Below, in pieces: positions 1 to 6,449 of a DNA stretch of 8,392 bases (within the stretch, counting starts at the first letter, position 1; every line of letters starts with the position of its first letter). The stretch is from Flavobacteriales bacterium UBA2798 (GTDB lineage: Bacteria; Bacteroidota; Bacteroidia; Flavobacteriales_D; UBA2798): assembly GCA_002351955.1 (NCBI GenBank), contig DEHO01000067.1, positions 28,904 to 37,295 of the forward strand, written 5' to 3'. The notes beneath the pieces are model-generated. The model saw only the letters and a list, made by a program, of their open reading frames with translations. It had not been told where the DNA came from and ran no database searches. The translations under genes and the position numbers were made by a program.

Positions 1-185
1 TAATTGCGGTTACGCATTCGGCGCATAAACAGAATCACTACCAATACGGAAACCAGGTAAATCAGATTCATTACCTGAAATTCATCAAGTCCCAAAAAAC
101 CTTTTTCTTCTACAGGAACATTTACATCCTGAGCGTTTAACAACTGTGAAGAAAAGAATACAATAAAGAAAAATAGTCTTTGCAT
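1..185 (-). CDS. Small exported membrane protein, partial (C-terminus beyond left edge)
   Basis: I do not recognise this protein. Reading leftward from an ATG at 185-183 gives 61 codons without a stop before the window edge. The N-terminus (MQRLFFFIVFFSSQLLNAQ) is a clear signal peptide of the Bacteroidota type, with likely cleavage after NA and mature start QDVNVP. A short acidic/polar stretch (about residues 20-36) is followed by one hydrophobic segment (about 38-54, NLIYLVSVLVVILF). A basic stretch (MRRMRNRN) then suggests a cytoplasmic side, so a single-pass inner-membrane protein with a short periplasmic N-terminus is likely. The start is supported by the signal peptide and there is no Shine-Dalgarno sequence. 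It follows the PorE-like gene on the same strand, but an intrinsic terminator lies between them and ends 6 nt before this ATG. Full length and function cannot be judged from the visible part. Confidence 0.7.
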   Translation of the reverse strand, partial: MQRLFFFIVFFSSQLLNAQDVNVPVEEKGFLGLDEFQVMNLIYLVSVLVVILFMRRMRNRN

Positions 186-191
186 AGTGGT

Positions 192-224
192 AAAAAAAAG
201 TCCCGACGTAAATGTCGGGACTTT
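192..224 (-). terminator. Intrinsic terminator after the PorE-like gene
   Basis: The arms 197-207 (AAAGTCCCGAC) and 214-224 (GTCGGGACTTT) are perfectly complementary over 11 bp around a 6-nt loop. On the minus strand the hairpin runs directly into eight Ts (199-192), the classic Rho-independent layout. It starts about 18 nt after the stop codon of the PorE-like gene. In the plus direction the following sequence is only TTTCTATTT, so termination there would be weaker. The U-tract ends 6 nt before the ATG of the next minus-strand gene, so it may also control readthrough into that gene. Confidence 0.85.
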
Positions 225-242
225 CTATTTGTGAAGTACAAA

Positions 243-2324
243 TTAATTGGAGAGAATTTCAAATTCCGTGCGTCGGTTTTGCTGACGTCCATCCGCTGAA
301 TTGTTGGATGCAACAGGGCGTGTAGATCCATAACCTTTGGAAGTAAGGCGATCTTTGGAGATTCCCTTGGAAATCACATAAGCTACCACTGAAGCAGCAC
401 GATCTTCCGAAAGTTTCTGGTTCATGCTTTCAGAACCAACATTATCGGTATGACCGGAGATCTCGATTTTCAGTTTGGGAACATCCTTCAGAAGTTTTAC
501 CAGACGATCAAGCTCTGAATTGGATTCCTTGGTAAGTGTTGCCGAACCTGTAGCGAAGAAAATGTTACGGAGTGCTATTTTGCTTCCTACGGCAATATTC
601 TTCAACTCAATTTCTTTGTCCACAAGGTTATAATCGGAATAAAGTGGAATATCGAAGTTCTCAGAGTGGAACAAATATCCCGGAGCTTTAACGGCGATAC
701 CGTAGTTTTTTCCGCTGTTTAATGAAAGTAGGAATTTTCCGGTTGCACTGTTGGTATTGAAAACAGATACTCCTTGTCCTGTTGCATTGTCAACGATCTC
801 AATCTCTGCCTCTACCGGTTTCTTGGTAATGGCATCGATGGTTCGTCCTTTGAAAACAGTCAGACTTTTCTTCTGCACCTGAACAGATGCTTCAATCACG
901 TTATCCTGAATCGGACTTGCAATGGATGAGAGAAGATAATCTTCGGTATCAACTATCAACTTCTTTTCCGGTCCCCAGAAAGTGACTTTGTAGAGATCTA
1001 ATCCGCCTTTACCACCTGGACGATTGGAGGCCATGTACATGTATTTGCTGTTGGCTGACATTGCGCAGATGAAATCATCGTATGGCGAATTGATTGGATA
1101 GCCCATATTGATCGGAGCAAGCCATTGTCCTTGCTTTTTGTACGATACGAAAATATCATACCCACCCATTGAATTGTGTCCTTGTGAGGCGAAATACATG
1201 GTTTCACCATCGGGGTGCATGTAGATTGGTCCTTCGTTAAATCGGGTATTGATGACCGAACCAACGCTCATACCGTTACCGTACTGACGTTTTGCACGAT
1301 CCATTACACCGCTGAAATAGATATCCGTTCCGCTATTGGAAACACCACCTTCTTTGTCGGAGAGATAATAGATTTTTACATCATCAAAATCGTAAGAAGC
1401 AAATGTCTGGTTGGCGACGGTATTGATAACACGTGCAAAATTTATGGGTGCACTCCAGTTACTACCTCGCAGTTCCGACTCGAAAATATCGAAGTGTCCG
1501 GCTTCGTTACGGAACATCAGCAGTTTGGTACCGTTGTAGGCCAGCATACTGGAAACTTCATCCTTATCGGTATTGATCTGTGCGCCGATTGATTTTGGAG
1601 TATTCCATTTACCGTTTACAAGATCAGAAGTATAAACATCAGCATCATAACCACCCCATGCCTGTTGAGAATGCCCGTTTGGACGGCGTGAAGTAAAGAT
1701 CATACTTGCACCATCCATTGTAATAGAAGGCGAATAATCATCCGATTCGGAATTCAGTTCGCTGATGTTATCCACCCAAACACGTTCGGGTTTTGCCATA
1801 AGGGTTTTTCCGCTTTTGCATTCTTCGAGGTGTTTGGCAATGAATTTTACATAATCATCTGCCTTTTTGCTACCCTCAAATGATTTGAACGCTTTCATGG
1901 CATCATCCCATTTCGCATCATAGAGATAAACCAGACCGAGGAAAAACTCCTGTTTTTTATCCACATTCGCATCCAGCTGAATAGCCTTCATGAGGTGATC
2001 TTTCGCCTTGTATTTCTCGTTGGTATAGAGATAGGCATTTGCCAGTTTGAAGTTCAATTCGGCGTTGTTGGGATTGAGTGATTGTGCTTTGGAGTAGTGA
2101 TAAATCGCCAAAAGGAAATTATCGCCCGGATCTTTTGTTTCGAGTATCAATGCATTCCCCTTTTTCAAAAAATCATCGCCTTTATCGATTCCCTCTGTTG
2201 CAGCTTTAAATTCTTCCTTCTTATCCTTGAAGTTAGAAGATTTAAATTCAACATTCTGTGCATTCAATGCCGATGCAGCAAAGAGCAATATGCCGGAGAA
2301 TAGTGTGTTGTATATCGTTCTCAT
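243..2324 (-). CDS. PorE-like OmpA-family protein (TPR, PD40 propeller, CarboxypepD-like, OmpA_C)
   Basis: This is a 693-residue exported protein, probably a periplasmic peptidoglycan anchor. Domains in order (numbered from ATG 2324): signal peptide 1-22 (ending SALNA|QN, no lipobox cysteine); TPR-like helices about 65-150; a WD40-like PD40 propeller about 194-449 with repeated blades of the type DG..MYFAS...GGYDIF; a CarboxypepD-regulatory-like beta domain about 491-561; and an OmpA C-terminal domain about 584-693. The OmpA domain has the family core GHTDNVG, LSEDRA and NRRTEF. D627 and R642 match the Asp and Arg that bind diaminopimelate in OmpA-like domains. The order is that of PorE, a type IX secretion component of Porphyromonas gingivalis, but other Bacteroidota paralogues share it, so I give no symbol. 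The frame also offers an ATG at 2342, which would overlap the upstream TPR gene. ATG 2324 leaves a 5-nt gap and a proper signal peptide, so I chose it. It is cotranscribed with the TPR gene. Confidence 0.9.
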   Translation of the reverse strand: MRTIYNTLFSGILLFAASALNAQNVEFKSSNFKDKKEEFKAATEGIDKGDDFLKKGNALILETKDPGDNFLLAIYHYSKAQSLNPNNAELNFKLANAYLYTNEKYKAKDHLMKAIQLDANVDKKQEFFLGLVYLYDAKWDDAMKAFKSFEGSKKADDYVKFIAKHLEECKSGKTLMAKPERVWVDNISELNSESDDYSPSITMDGASMIFTSRRPNGHSQQAWGGYDADVYTSDLVNGKWNTPKSIGAQINTDKDEVSSMLAYNGTKLLMFRNEAGHFDIFESELRGSNWSAPINFARVINTVANQTFASYDFDDVKIYYLSDKEGGVSNSGTDIYFSGVMDRAKRQYGNGMSVGSVINTRFNEGPIYMHPDGETMYFASQGHNSMGGYDIFVSYKKQGQWLAPINMGYPINSPYDDFICAMSANSKYMYMASNRPGGKGGLDLYKVTFWGPEKKLIVDTEDYLLSSIASPIQDNVIEASVQVQKKSLTVFKGRTIDAITKKPVEAEIEIVDNATGQGVSVFNTNSATGKFLLSLNSGKNYGIAVKAPGYLFHSENFDIPLYSDYNLVDKEIELKNIAVGSKIALRNIFFATGSATLTKESNSELDRLVKLLKDVPKLKIEISGHTDNVGSESMNQKLSEDRAASVVAYVISKGISKDRLTSKGYGSTRPVASNNSADGRQQNRRTEFEILSN

Positions 2325-2329
2325 AGTTC

Positions 2330-3424
2330 TTACTCGTTGCAATCGTTAACAAAAAATTTCTTACCCAGTTCAGCTCCGAGCTCACGTGCTTTTTTCCAAT
2401 CGGCACAAGCTCCCGCAGCATCACGGTTCATTTCTTTGGCTGTACCACGGTTTACATAAGCGTTTGCATAAGAAGGATCGAGCTGAATGGCTTTGTCAAA
2501 ATCTGCCAATGCACCGCGATAATCTTCTTTCTTCATTTTGGCACTGCCTCTGTTGTTGTAGGCAGGAGCATAATCGCCCTTGATCTCAATGCACTTATTA
2601 AAATCTTTAATCGCTTCATCCCATTTACCCTGGTCAAAATTCAATGCTCCTCTGTTCAGATAAGCCAGAAAGAAAGCGGGATCGATACTGAGCGCGCGGT
2701 TATATGCATCCAACGCGCCCGAAAAATCTTTCAGTTTACGTTTTGCTGTACCGAGATTATTCAGCACAAAAGGAAGCTTTCCATTGTACTTCACAGCCAG
2801 GTCGTATTCCTTAACGGCTTCAGGATACTTCTCCATCATCCGGTAACAGGAACCACGATCGTTATAAGCATAGGCAAAATCAGGTTTCAGTGTAATGGCT
2901 TTACCAAACTGTTCCAATGCTTTGGTATAATCCTTCATAAGGAAATATACTGTTCCAAGATTGTAAAATACTTTCTCATTCTTAGGACTAAGCGATGCGG
3001 CTTTCATCAAATCGGTTTCGGCGTTTTTCAAATCGTTGTTGAGTTGATACGCACGTGCACGCTGAAAATAGGCCTTACCATTCTGATCATTAAGTTTGAT
3101 CAGACTGGTGAAACTACCTACTGCCTGAGTATATTTTTTTGCTTCAATTTCCGCAACTCCTTTATTGTACCATGCCTCTTTGAAGGTATTGGAAATTCCG
3201 AGTGCCTTTTCGTAGGCTGAAATTGCATCGTTAAACTTTCGCTGTGCAAAGAGGTTATTACCGTCGTTGTAAGCGGTTTGGAATTCTGCAGTCATAGCCG
3301 ATGCCGCATTAAGAGCGTCGATCGAATCTTTGTACTGCCGCTCCTTCTCCGTCATCATGTCGGGCTGCGCCTGAACCAGCATTGTTATGCTCAGTCCGGC
3401 TAAAGTCAGTAAACATTTTCTCAC
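2330..3424 (-). CDS. Exported TPR-repeat protein (nine TPR units)
   Basis: This is a 364-residue protein with an N-terminal signal peptide (MRKCLLTLAGLSITMLVQAQ), so it is probably periplasmic. After a short charged linker, residues 48-353 divide into exactly nine in-register 34-residue TPR units, starting at 48, 82, 116, 150, 184, 218, 252, 286 and 320. They keep the usual W/Y-N-G...A...Y..A...D...A positions (for example YNNRGSAKMKKEDYRGALAD). The last unit has the ACADWKKARELG ending common in Bacteroidota TPR proteins, followed by a short tail with a cysteine (NDCNE). The start codon is GTG (3424-3422); no in-frame ATG upstream fits, and the next internal ATG (residue 15) would destroy the signal peptide. 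It is the first gene of a unit with the PorE-like gene, whose ATG is 5 nt after this stop codon. The TPR superhelix suggests a protein-protein scaffold in the envelope. The partner is unknown, though the neighbour is an obvious candidate. Confidence 0.88.
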   Translation of the reverse strand: MRKCLLTLAGLSITMLVQAQPDMMTEKERQYKDSIDALNAASAMTAEFQTAYNDGNNLFAQRKFNDAISAYEKALGISNTFKEAWYNKGVAEIEAKKYTQAVGSFTSLIKLNDQNGKAYFQRARAYQLNNDLKNAETDLMKAASLSPKNEKVFYNLGTVYFLMKDYTKALEQFGKAITLKPDFAYAYNDRGSCYRMMEKYPEAVKEYDLAVKYNGKLPFVLNNLGTAKRKLKDFSGALDAYNRALSIDPAFFLAYLNRGALNFDQGKWDEAIKDFNKCIEIKGDYAPAYNNRGSAKMKKEDYRGALADFDKAIQLDPSYANAYVNRGTAKEMNRDAAGACADWKKARELGAELGKKFFVNDCNE

Positions 3425-3448
3425 GTGATGTTGATTTTGGTTGGTTTT

Positions 3449-3479
3449 TAAAAATACACTTCACAATCCCAATGCCAAA
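3449..3479 (-). promoter_or_regulatory. Promoter candidate for the TPR / PorE-like unit
   Basis: On the minus strand a TTTG (3479-3476) and a TATTTTTA (3456-3449) are separated by 19 nt. This fits the Bacteroidota primary-sigma consensus TTTG-N19-TAnnTTTG except for the last base of the -7 box. The -7 box ends 24 nt before the GTG start, giving a short A-rich leader. The spacing supports it, but the -7 box is imperfect in an AT-rich region. Confidence 0.45.
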
Positions 3480-3517
3480 AGGAGTTTTTTCAACACATTG
3501 TTAATAACTGTGGCTTA

Positions 3518-3613
3518 TTATCGGTTATCAGTTATCAGTATAAGAGTGGTTGGATAGAAGTTCTGTTCACTGTTCTGGTTAGTAGTTATTAGTTATAAGT
3601 TATGGGTAACGAG
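3518..3613. repeat. Degenerate heptamer repeats (TTATCGG / TTATCAG type)
   Basis: Three consecutive heptads TTATCGG, TTATCAG, TTATCAG occupy 3518-3538. After a divergent stretch, a second run at 3579-3613 reads TTAGTAG, TTATTAG, TTATAAG, TTATGGG, TAACGAG. The units share the form TTANNRG and are decayed copies of one another. A closely related array lies downstream of miaE (4321-4362). No coding frame spans it. Confidence 0.65.
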
Positions 3614-3650
3614 TGATTGGGAAGAAGTTCTGATCACCGCCACTGGCCTG

Positions 3651-3671
3651 TCCCGACCAATCGCGCCGGGA
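3651..3671. repeat. Small imperfect hairpin repeat (TCCCG...CGGGA)
   Basis: TCCCG (3651-3655) and CGGGA (3667-3671) form a 5-bp stem around an 11-nt loop in a locally GC-rich patch. It is flanked by TTCACTT/TTCACCG-like heptads. No T-tract follows on either side, so it is not a terminator. It looks like a decayed dispersed intergenic hairpin; function unknown. Confidence 0.35.
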
Positions 3672-3710
3672 TCACTTCACCGTTCACCGATAACTATTGA
3701 CACATATCAC

Positions 3711-3718
3711 TAACTTTG
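3711..3718 (+). promoter_or_regulatory. -7 promoter box of miaE
   Basis: TAACTTTG matches the Bacteroidota -7 consensus TAnnTTTG exactly. It lies 13 nt before the miaE ATG, which predicts a 5' leader of only about 10 nt made almost entirely of A, as is usual in the phylum. No TTTG sits at the usual 19-21 nt upstream distance; the nearest TTG (3697-3699) is too close. Confidence 0.6.
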
Positions 3719-3731
3719 TAAAAAAAAACAA

Positions 3732-4313
3732 ATGCTCGGACTCAAACTTCCCACTGATCCCCGCTGGTTGGCGCTGGTGGAGAGCAATATTTCGGAAATT
3801 CTGACCGACCATGCGTGGTGTGAACAAAAAGCAGCTTCCAATGCAATAAGTTTAATTGTCAGGCATTCTGAACATCCTGAATTGGTGGAGGAAATGGGTA
3901 AGATAGCTGTAGAGGAAATGGAACATTTCAATTTAGTAGTTGCAAAAATCAAGGAAAAAGGATTAAAACTCGGAGCGGAGCGCAGAGATGATTATGTAAA
4001 TGATCTGATGGAATTCATGATAAAAGGCGGAAATCGCGAACAACAATTGGTTGATCGTTTGCTCTTTGCAGCAATGATTGAAGCAAGAAGTTGCGAACGG
4101 TTTAAAATGCTCTCCGAAAAAATGAAGGATGCCGATCTCCGCGAATTCTATTTTTCACTAATGGCTTCGGAAGCCGGTCATTATGCAACATTTATCGGTT
4201 TTGCGCGCAAATACAGCAAAAGTGTAAACGTGGATAAACGCTGGCAACAGTTTTTGGATTACGAGGCTGGATTAATGGAGAAATATGGAAGGAAAGAAAC
4301 GATGCACGGGTGA
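3732..4313 (+). CDS. miaE: tRNA-(ms2io6A37) hydroxylase MiaE
   Basis: MiaE is a non-haem diiron monooxygenase that hydroxylates the isopentenyl side chain of 2-methylthio-N6-isopentenyladenosine at tRNA position 37, giving ms2io6A. It acts in the cytoplasm after MiaA and MiaB and needs oxygen. The 193-residue protein is a ferritin-like helical bundle of the usual family length. All six expected metal ligands can be placed: E31 (CEQKA), E62 and H65 in the first ExxH (EEMEHF), E117 (MIEARS), and E147 and H150 in the second ExxH (SEAGHY). The start is the first ATG, 13 nt after a perfect -7 box. The gene stands alone, divergent from the TPR gene, and is followed by heptamer repeats rather than a clear terminator. 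The base of the assignment is overall sequence resemblance plus the ligand set; I am confident of the family. Confidence 0.9.
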   Translation: MLGLKLPTDPRWLALVESNISEILTDHAWCEQKAASNAISLIVRHSEHPELVEEMGKIAVEEMEHFNLVVAKIKEKGLKLGAERRDDYVNDLMEFMIKGGNREQQLVDRLLFAAMIEARSCERFKMLSEKMKDADLREFYFSLMASEAGHYATFIGFARKYSKSVNVDKRWQQFLDYEAGLMEKYGRKETMHG

Positions 4314-4320
4314 TTTTTTG

Positions 4321-4417
4321 TTATCGGTTATCGGTTATCAGTTATTGGTTATCGGTATAGGAGAAGAGTAATTAGTAAGGAGTTCACTTTTCACTGTTTT
4401 CTATTCACTATTCATTG
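4321..4417. repeat. Degenerate heptamer arrays downstream of miaE
   Basis: Six consecutive heptads fill 4321-4362: TTATCGG, TTATCGG, TTATCAG, TTATTGG, TTATCGG, TATAGGA. After a short gap a second type follows at 4383-4417: TTCACTT, TTCACTG, TTTTCTA, TTCACTA, TTCATTG. Both unit types also occur in degraded form upstream of miaE. The array starts 7 nt after the miaE stop codon and ends just before the rrf2 start region. There is no coding potential. Confidence 0.7.
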
Positions 4418-4424
4418 ATTTTAC

Positions 4425-4431
4425 TACCTTG
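4425..4431 (+). promoter_or_regulatory. Possible -7 box of the Rrf2 gene, very close to the start codon
   Basis: TACCTTG resembles TAnnTTTG with one T missing and lies only 4 nt before ATG 4436. If used, transcription would begin at or next to the A of the ATG, giving a leaderless message. No matching -33 box is visible, and the flanking repeats make chance resemblance possible. Confidence 0.3.
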
Positions 4432-4435
4432 CATC

Positions 4436-4882
4436 ATGTTATCCAAAAAGGCCAAATATTCCCTAAATGCTCTTTCTTTTCTGGGCAAGCGTTATGGCGA
4501 TGGTCCTGTGCTGATTACTGAAATTGCAGAGGAGGAAAACATTCCCCGCAAATTCCTTGAGGCAATATTGCTCGAATTGAAAAAGAATGGTGTTCTTGGA
4601 AGTAAAATGGGTAAAGGGGGTGGTTATTATCTCCTAAAAAATCCTGAAGATGTTAACCTTGCAGATGTGATCCGGATTTTTGACGGGGCCATTGGTTTAC
4701 TTCCATGTGTAACACACAAATATTTTGAGCCCTGTGAGGAATGCCATGATATCGAAACATGCGGAATACGCTTTGTTCTAAAGGAGGTGCGCGACATCAC
4801 TGTAAACGCCCTTAAAGACCGGACATTGGCCGATATCATTGCTGAAGAAAAGAAAAGAACCCGCCGAAAGAAACGCAGCTGA
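4436..4882 (+). CDS. Rrf2-family transcriptional regulator with a four-cysteine cluster
   Basis: This is a 148-residue Rrf2 (IscR/CymR/NsrR) family DNA-binding protein. An N-terminal winged helix-turn-helix (about 1-65) has the family features YSLNAL, TEIAEEENIPRKFLEAILLELKKNGVLGSKMGKGGGYYL. A dimerisation helix follows (about 108-130). The region between them holds C91, C100, C103 and C109 (PCVTHKYFEPCEECHDIETCG), spaced C-x8-C-x2-C-x5-C, in the place where IscR and NsrR bind an Fe-S cluster through three cysteines. Binding of a cluster or sensing of sulfur/redox state is therefore likely but inferred. The C-terminus is very basic (KKRTRRKKRS). A TTG at 4415 would add seven residues; ATG 4436 begins with the typical MLSKKAKYSL and is preferred. 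The next gene starts 131 bp downstream behind a palindrome that I propose as this protein's operator. Confidence 0.9.
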   Translation: MLSKKAKYSLNALSFLGKRYGDGPVLITEIAEEENIPRKFLEAILLELKKNGVLGSKMGKGGGYYLLKNPEDVNLADVIRIFDGAIGLLPCVTHKYFEPCEECHDIETCGIRFVLKEVRDITVNALKDRTLADIIAEEKKRTRRKKRS

Positions 4883-4963
4883 TTCGTTTCATTTTCAATT
4901 ACTTTCAGGCAAAACACTTCAATTATCCTGTTTAGAGGAGCAATTCGGGACTACTAATTTTTA

Positions 4964-4990
4964 AATATTCTATTAGTTCTGTAGAATTTA
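4964..4990. promoter_or_regulatory. Operator candidate 1 (27-bp palindrome upstream of the FAD gene)
   Basis: AATATTCTA (4964-4972), a 9-nt spacer and TAGAATTTA (4982-4990) form an inverted repeat whose inner six bases per arm are perfectly complementary. Allowing a 2-nt bulge, the arms extend to TTAAAT/TTAA. A site with the same architecture lies at 6421-6447, also 5 nt to 6 nt before a -7-like box. The 27-bp size suits an Rrf2-type dimer, and the Rrf2 gene ends 81 bp upstream. It sits at about -14 to -40 relative to the predicted start, overlapping the -33 region. Confidence 0.6.
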
Positions 4991-4992
4991 AG

Positions 4993-5000
4993 TATTTTCG
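4993..5000 (+). promoter_or_regulatory. -7 box candidate of the FAD/NAD(P)-binding protein gene
   Basis: TATTTTCG differs from TAnnTTTG at one base and lies 13 nt before ATG 5014. No TTTG is present at -33; operator candidate 1 occupies that position instead. A weak promoter dependent on, or blocked by, a bound regulator would fit. Confidence 0.45.
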
Positions 5001-5013
5001 ATCCTGATTAGAC

Positions 5014-6375
5014 ATGAAATCGATTGTTGTAATAGGAAGCGGATTGTCCGGATTGGTTTTGGTAAGTTCCTTACTTGAAAAAGAAAATGAGGCATCTTCC
5101 ATTCTTCTCATTGAGAAAAATCCGGAACAACTTGGAAAGGGGATAGCCTATAAATCTGAGTTTGAATTGCAACCCCTTAATGTGAGGGCAGGACGAATGA
5201 GTATTTATCAGCACCATCCAAATCACTTTATTCAATGGATTCGGGATAATTATAACTACCGGGATTCAGGCTACACTGAACATTCTTTTGTGCCTCGTAG
5301 CATTTATGGTGAGTATCTTAAATCAAATCTTGATAATCTTAGCGCAACCTATTCCACCCGGTTTCAGATTGTTTTGGGTGAAGTTGCCAGACTTGAGAAA
5401 TCGGATGATAAATGGAATGTTATTCTTCGAAATGAAAAAGAAATAATTGCAGATCAGGTTGTGCTTGCACCGGGCAATTTTCCTCCTCCGGATTTAAGTG
5501 CGGCTCATCCCGAAATCAGAAAACATCCAAAGTATTTTCCACTACCCTGGCAAAACGGAATTCTGGCATCCATTCCAAAAGATAAAACAGTTCTTTTTGT
5601 TGGCATGGGGCTAAGTACCATCGACCATCTGATCACACTCAATAAAAACAAGCACACCGGAAAGATCATTGCCATATCCAGAAATGGACTACTCCCCCTG
5701 ACCCATAAACTAACAGGAGCATTCGTTCCAAATAAAGATGAACTATTGAATGGTTGCGAAACGCCAATAGGTTTTCTGAAGTTTTTACGCGAAAAAACAA
5801 ATACCCATCCCAATTTGCATTGGTCGGCAATCATTGATGGGATTCGTCCTTACCAAAATCAAATTTGGGCGAATTGGTCAATTGATCAAAAAAAACAATT
5901 CCACCGGCATATCCGTCCATTTTGGGAAATTCATCGTCACCGTATTCCTGAAGAATCTTCAGAACTTATAAAAAAACTGATTGAAAACGGACAACTCTCT
6001 ATTCGGGCAGGAAGAATTAAAGGAATCAGTCTGACACGATCCGATGAGTTTATCCTCTCCTACCTGGATAAAAAATCCGGAAATCTATCGGCTGTTACAA
6101 CAGATTACATCGTCAATTGCACCGGATCTCAAAGTGACTTCAGAAAAATTGATTCACCACTCATAAAGCAATTGCTATCTGACGGCCACGTTGTATTGAA
6201 CGACCTCCAAATGGGAATACTGACTGATGAAAGCGGAAGACTGATTGATAATAAAGGCAATTCACAACCCAATCTTTTCACCTTAGGTCCAACCCGAAAA
6301 GGTCAGTTATGGGAAAGCGTAGCGCTGAATGAAATTAGACAGCAGGCGGAGAATATCAGCAATCAAATCATTTAG
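5014..6375 (+). CDS. FAD/NAD(P)-binding protein, YdhS/COG4529-like
   Basis: This is a 453-residue predicted flavoprotein of the NAD_binding_9 type (relatives of E. coli YdhS), whose substrate is unknown. Residues 3-13 (SIVVIGSGLSG) form the FAD-binding Rossmann motif with G8, G10 and G13, followed by an acidic strand end (LLIEK, 31-35). The family segments GKGIAY (41-46), LNVRAGRMS (55-63) and PRSIYGEYL (94-102) are present. LAPGN (151-155) and NCTG (368-371) mark the FAD domain. A second nucleotide-binding motif, VLFVGMGLSTID (193-204), fits NAD(P)H. The C-terminal LGPTRKGQLWESVALNEIRQQA region (424 onward) is the FAD-closing motif of this family. There is no signal peptide, so it is cytoplasmic. 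An in-frame stop at 5005-5007 fixes the start. It follows the Rrf2 gene, with its own promoter and operator candidate, and precedes the leader/receptor unit. A role in sulfur or redox metabolism is inferred from context only. Confidence 0.85.
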   Translation: MKSIVVIGSGLSGLVLVSSLLEKENEASSILLIEKNPEQLGKGIAYKSEFELQPLNVRAGRMSIYQHHPNHFIQWIRDNYNYRDSGYTEHSFVPRSIYGEYLKSNLDNLSATYSTRFQIVLGEVARLEKSDDKWNVILRNEKEIIADQVVLAPGNFPPPDLSAAHPEIRKHPKYFPLPWQNGILASIPKDKTVLFVGMGLSTIDHLITLNKNKHTGKIIAISRNGLLPLTHKLTGAFVPNKDELLNGCETPIGFLKFLREKTNTHPNLHWSAIIDGIRPYQNQIWANWSIDQKKQFHRHIRPFWEIHRHRIPEESSELIKKLIENGQLSIRAGRIKGISLTRSDEFILSYLDKKSGNLSAVTTDYIVNCTGSQSDFRKIDSPLIKQLLSDGHVVLNDLQMGILTDESGRLIDNKGNSQPNLFTLGPTRKGQLWESVALNEIRQQAENISNQII

Positions 6376-6420
6376 TCTACGACAAATCAAATAGGGCAAA
6401 CACACGATTTTGTTTTAATC

Positions 6421-6447
6421 TATAATCTACCTATACGATAGAATATT
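6421..6447. promoter_or_regulatory. Operator candidate 2 (27-bp palindrome upstream of the leader/receptor)
   Basis: TATAATCTA (6421-6429), a 9-nt spacer and TAGAATATT (6439-6447) repeat the architecture of operator candidate 1. The right arm is the exact reverse complement of the left arm of site 1 (AATATTCTA). The left arm matches that consensus at 7 of 9 positions. Aligned without gaps over 40 nt ending at the -7 box (4961-5000 and 6418-6457), the two regions agree at 24 positions, concentrated in the arms and the box. Confidence 0.6.
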
Positions 6448-6449
6448 GG

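Larger units (their letters stand above)
3425..3731. other. Divergent intergenic region with repeats and two promoters
   Basis: These 307 bp separate the minus-strand TPR gene from plus-strand miaE. I see no gene here. From left to right it holds a minus-strand promoter candidate for the TPR gene (3449-3479), an AT-rich spacer, degenerate heptamer arrays (3518-3538 and 3579-3613), a GC-richer stretch with a small hairpin repeat (3651-3671), and the -7 box for miaE (3711-3718). The central part has the look of decayed intergenic repeat DNA. Confidence 0.7.

Noticed and set aside
1215..1592. 125-codon open frame on the plus strand
   Set aside because: It lies wholly inside the well-supported PorE-like gene on the other strand, has no promoter or recognisable domain, and is explained as a shadow frame.
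2325..2342. Upstream ATG at 2342 as the start of the PorE-like gene
   Set aside because: It would overlap the TPR gene by 13 nt and put six polar residues before a good signal peptide; ATG 2324 fits better.
3518..3641. CRISPR array
   Set aside because: The repeat unit is 7 nt, degenerate and without spacers, and no cas genes are nearby.
3651..3671. Terminator between the divergent TPR and miaE genes
   Set aside because: Both flanking genes point away from it and no T-tract follows the stem on either strand.
4415..4435. TTG at 4415 as the start of the Rrf2 gene
   Set aside because: The added residues lie in repeat DNA and are not part of the usual Rrf2 N-terminus; ATG 4436 gives the typical beginning.
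5505..5834. 109-codon open frame on the minus strand
   Set aside because: It lies inside the FAD/NAD(P)-binding protein gene, which has clear family motifs throughout; shadow frame.
6382..6413. Terminator after the FAD gene (ACAAATC with GATTTTGT, then TTTT)
   Set aside because: The stem needs a bulge, has a 17-nt loop and few G-C pairs, and the T-run is short; too weak to call. Readthrough from the FAD gene into the leader cannot be excluded.
6421..6426. TATAAT as a sigma-70 -10 box
   Set aside because: Bacteroidota primary promoters use TAnnTTTG; there is no -35 at the right distance, and the hexamer is part of the proposed operator arm.
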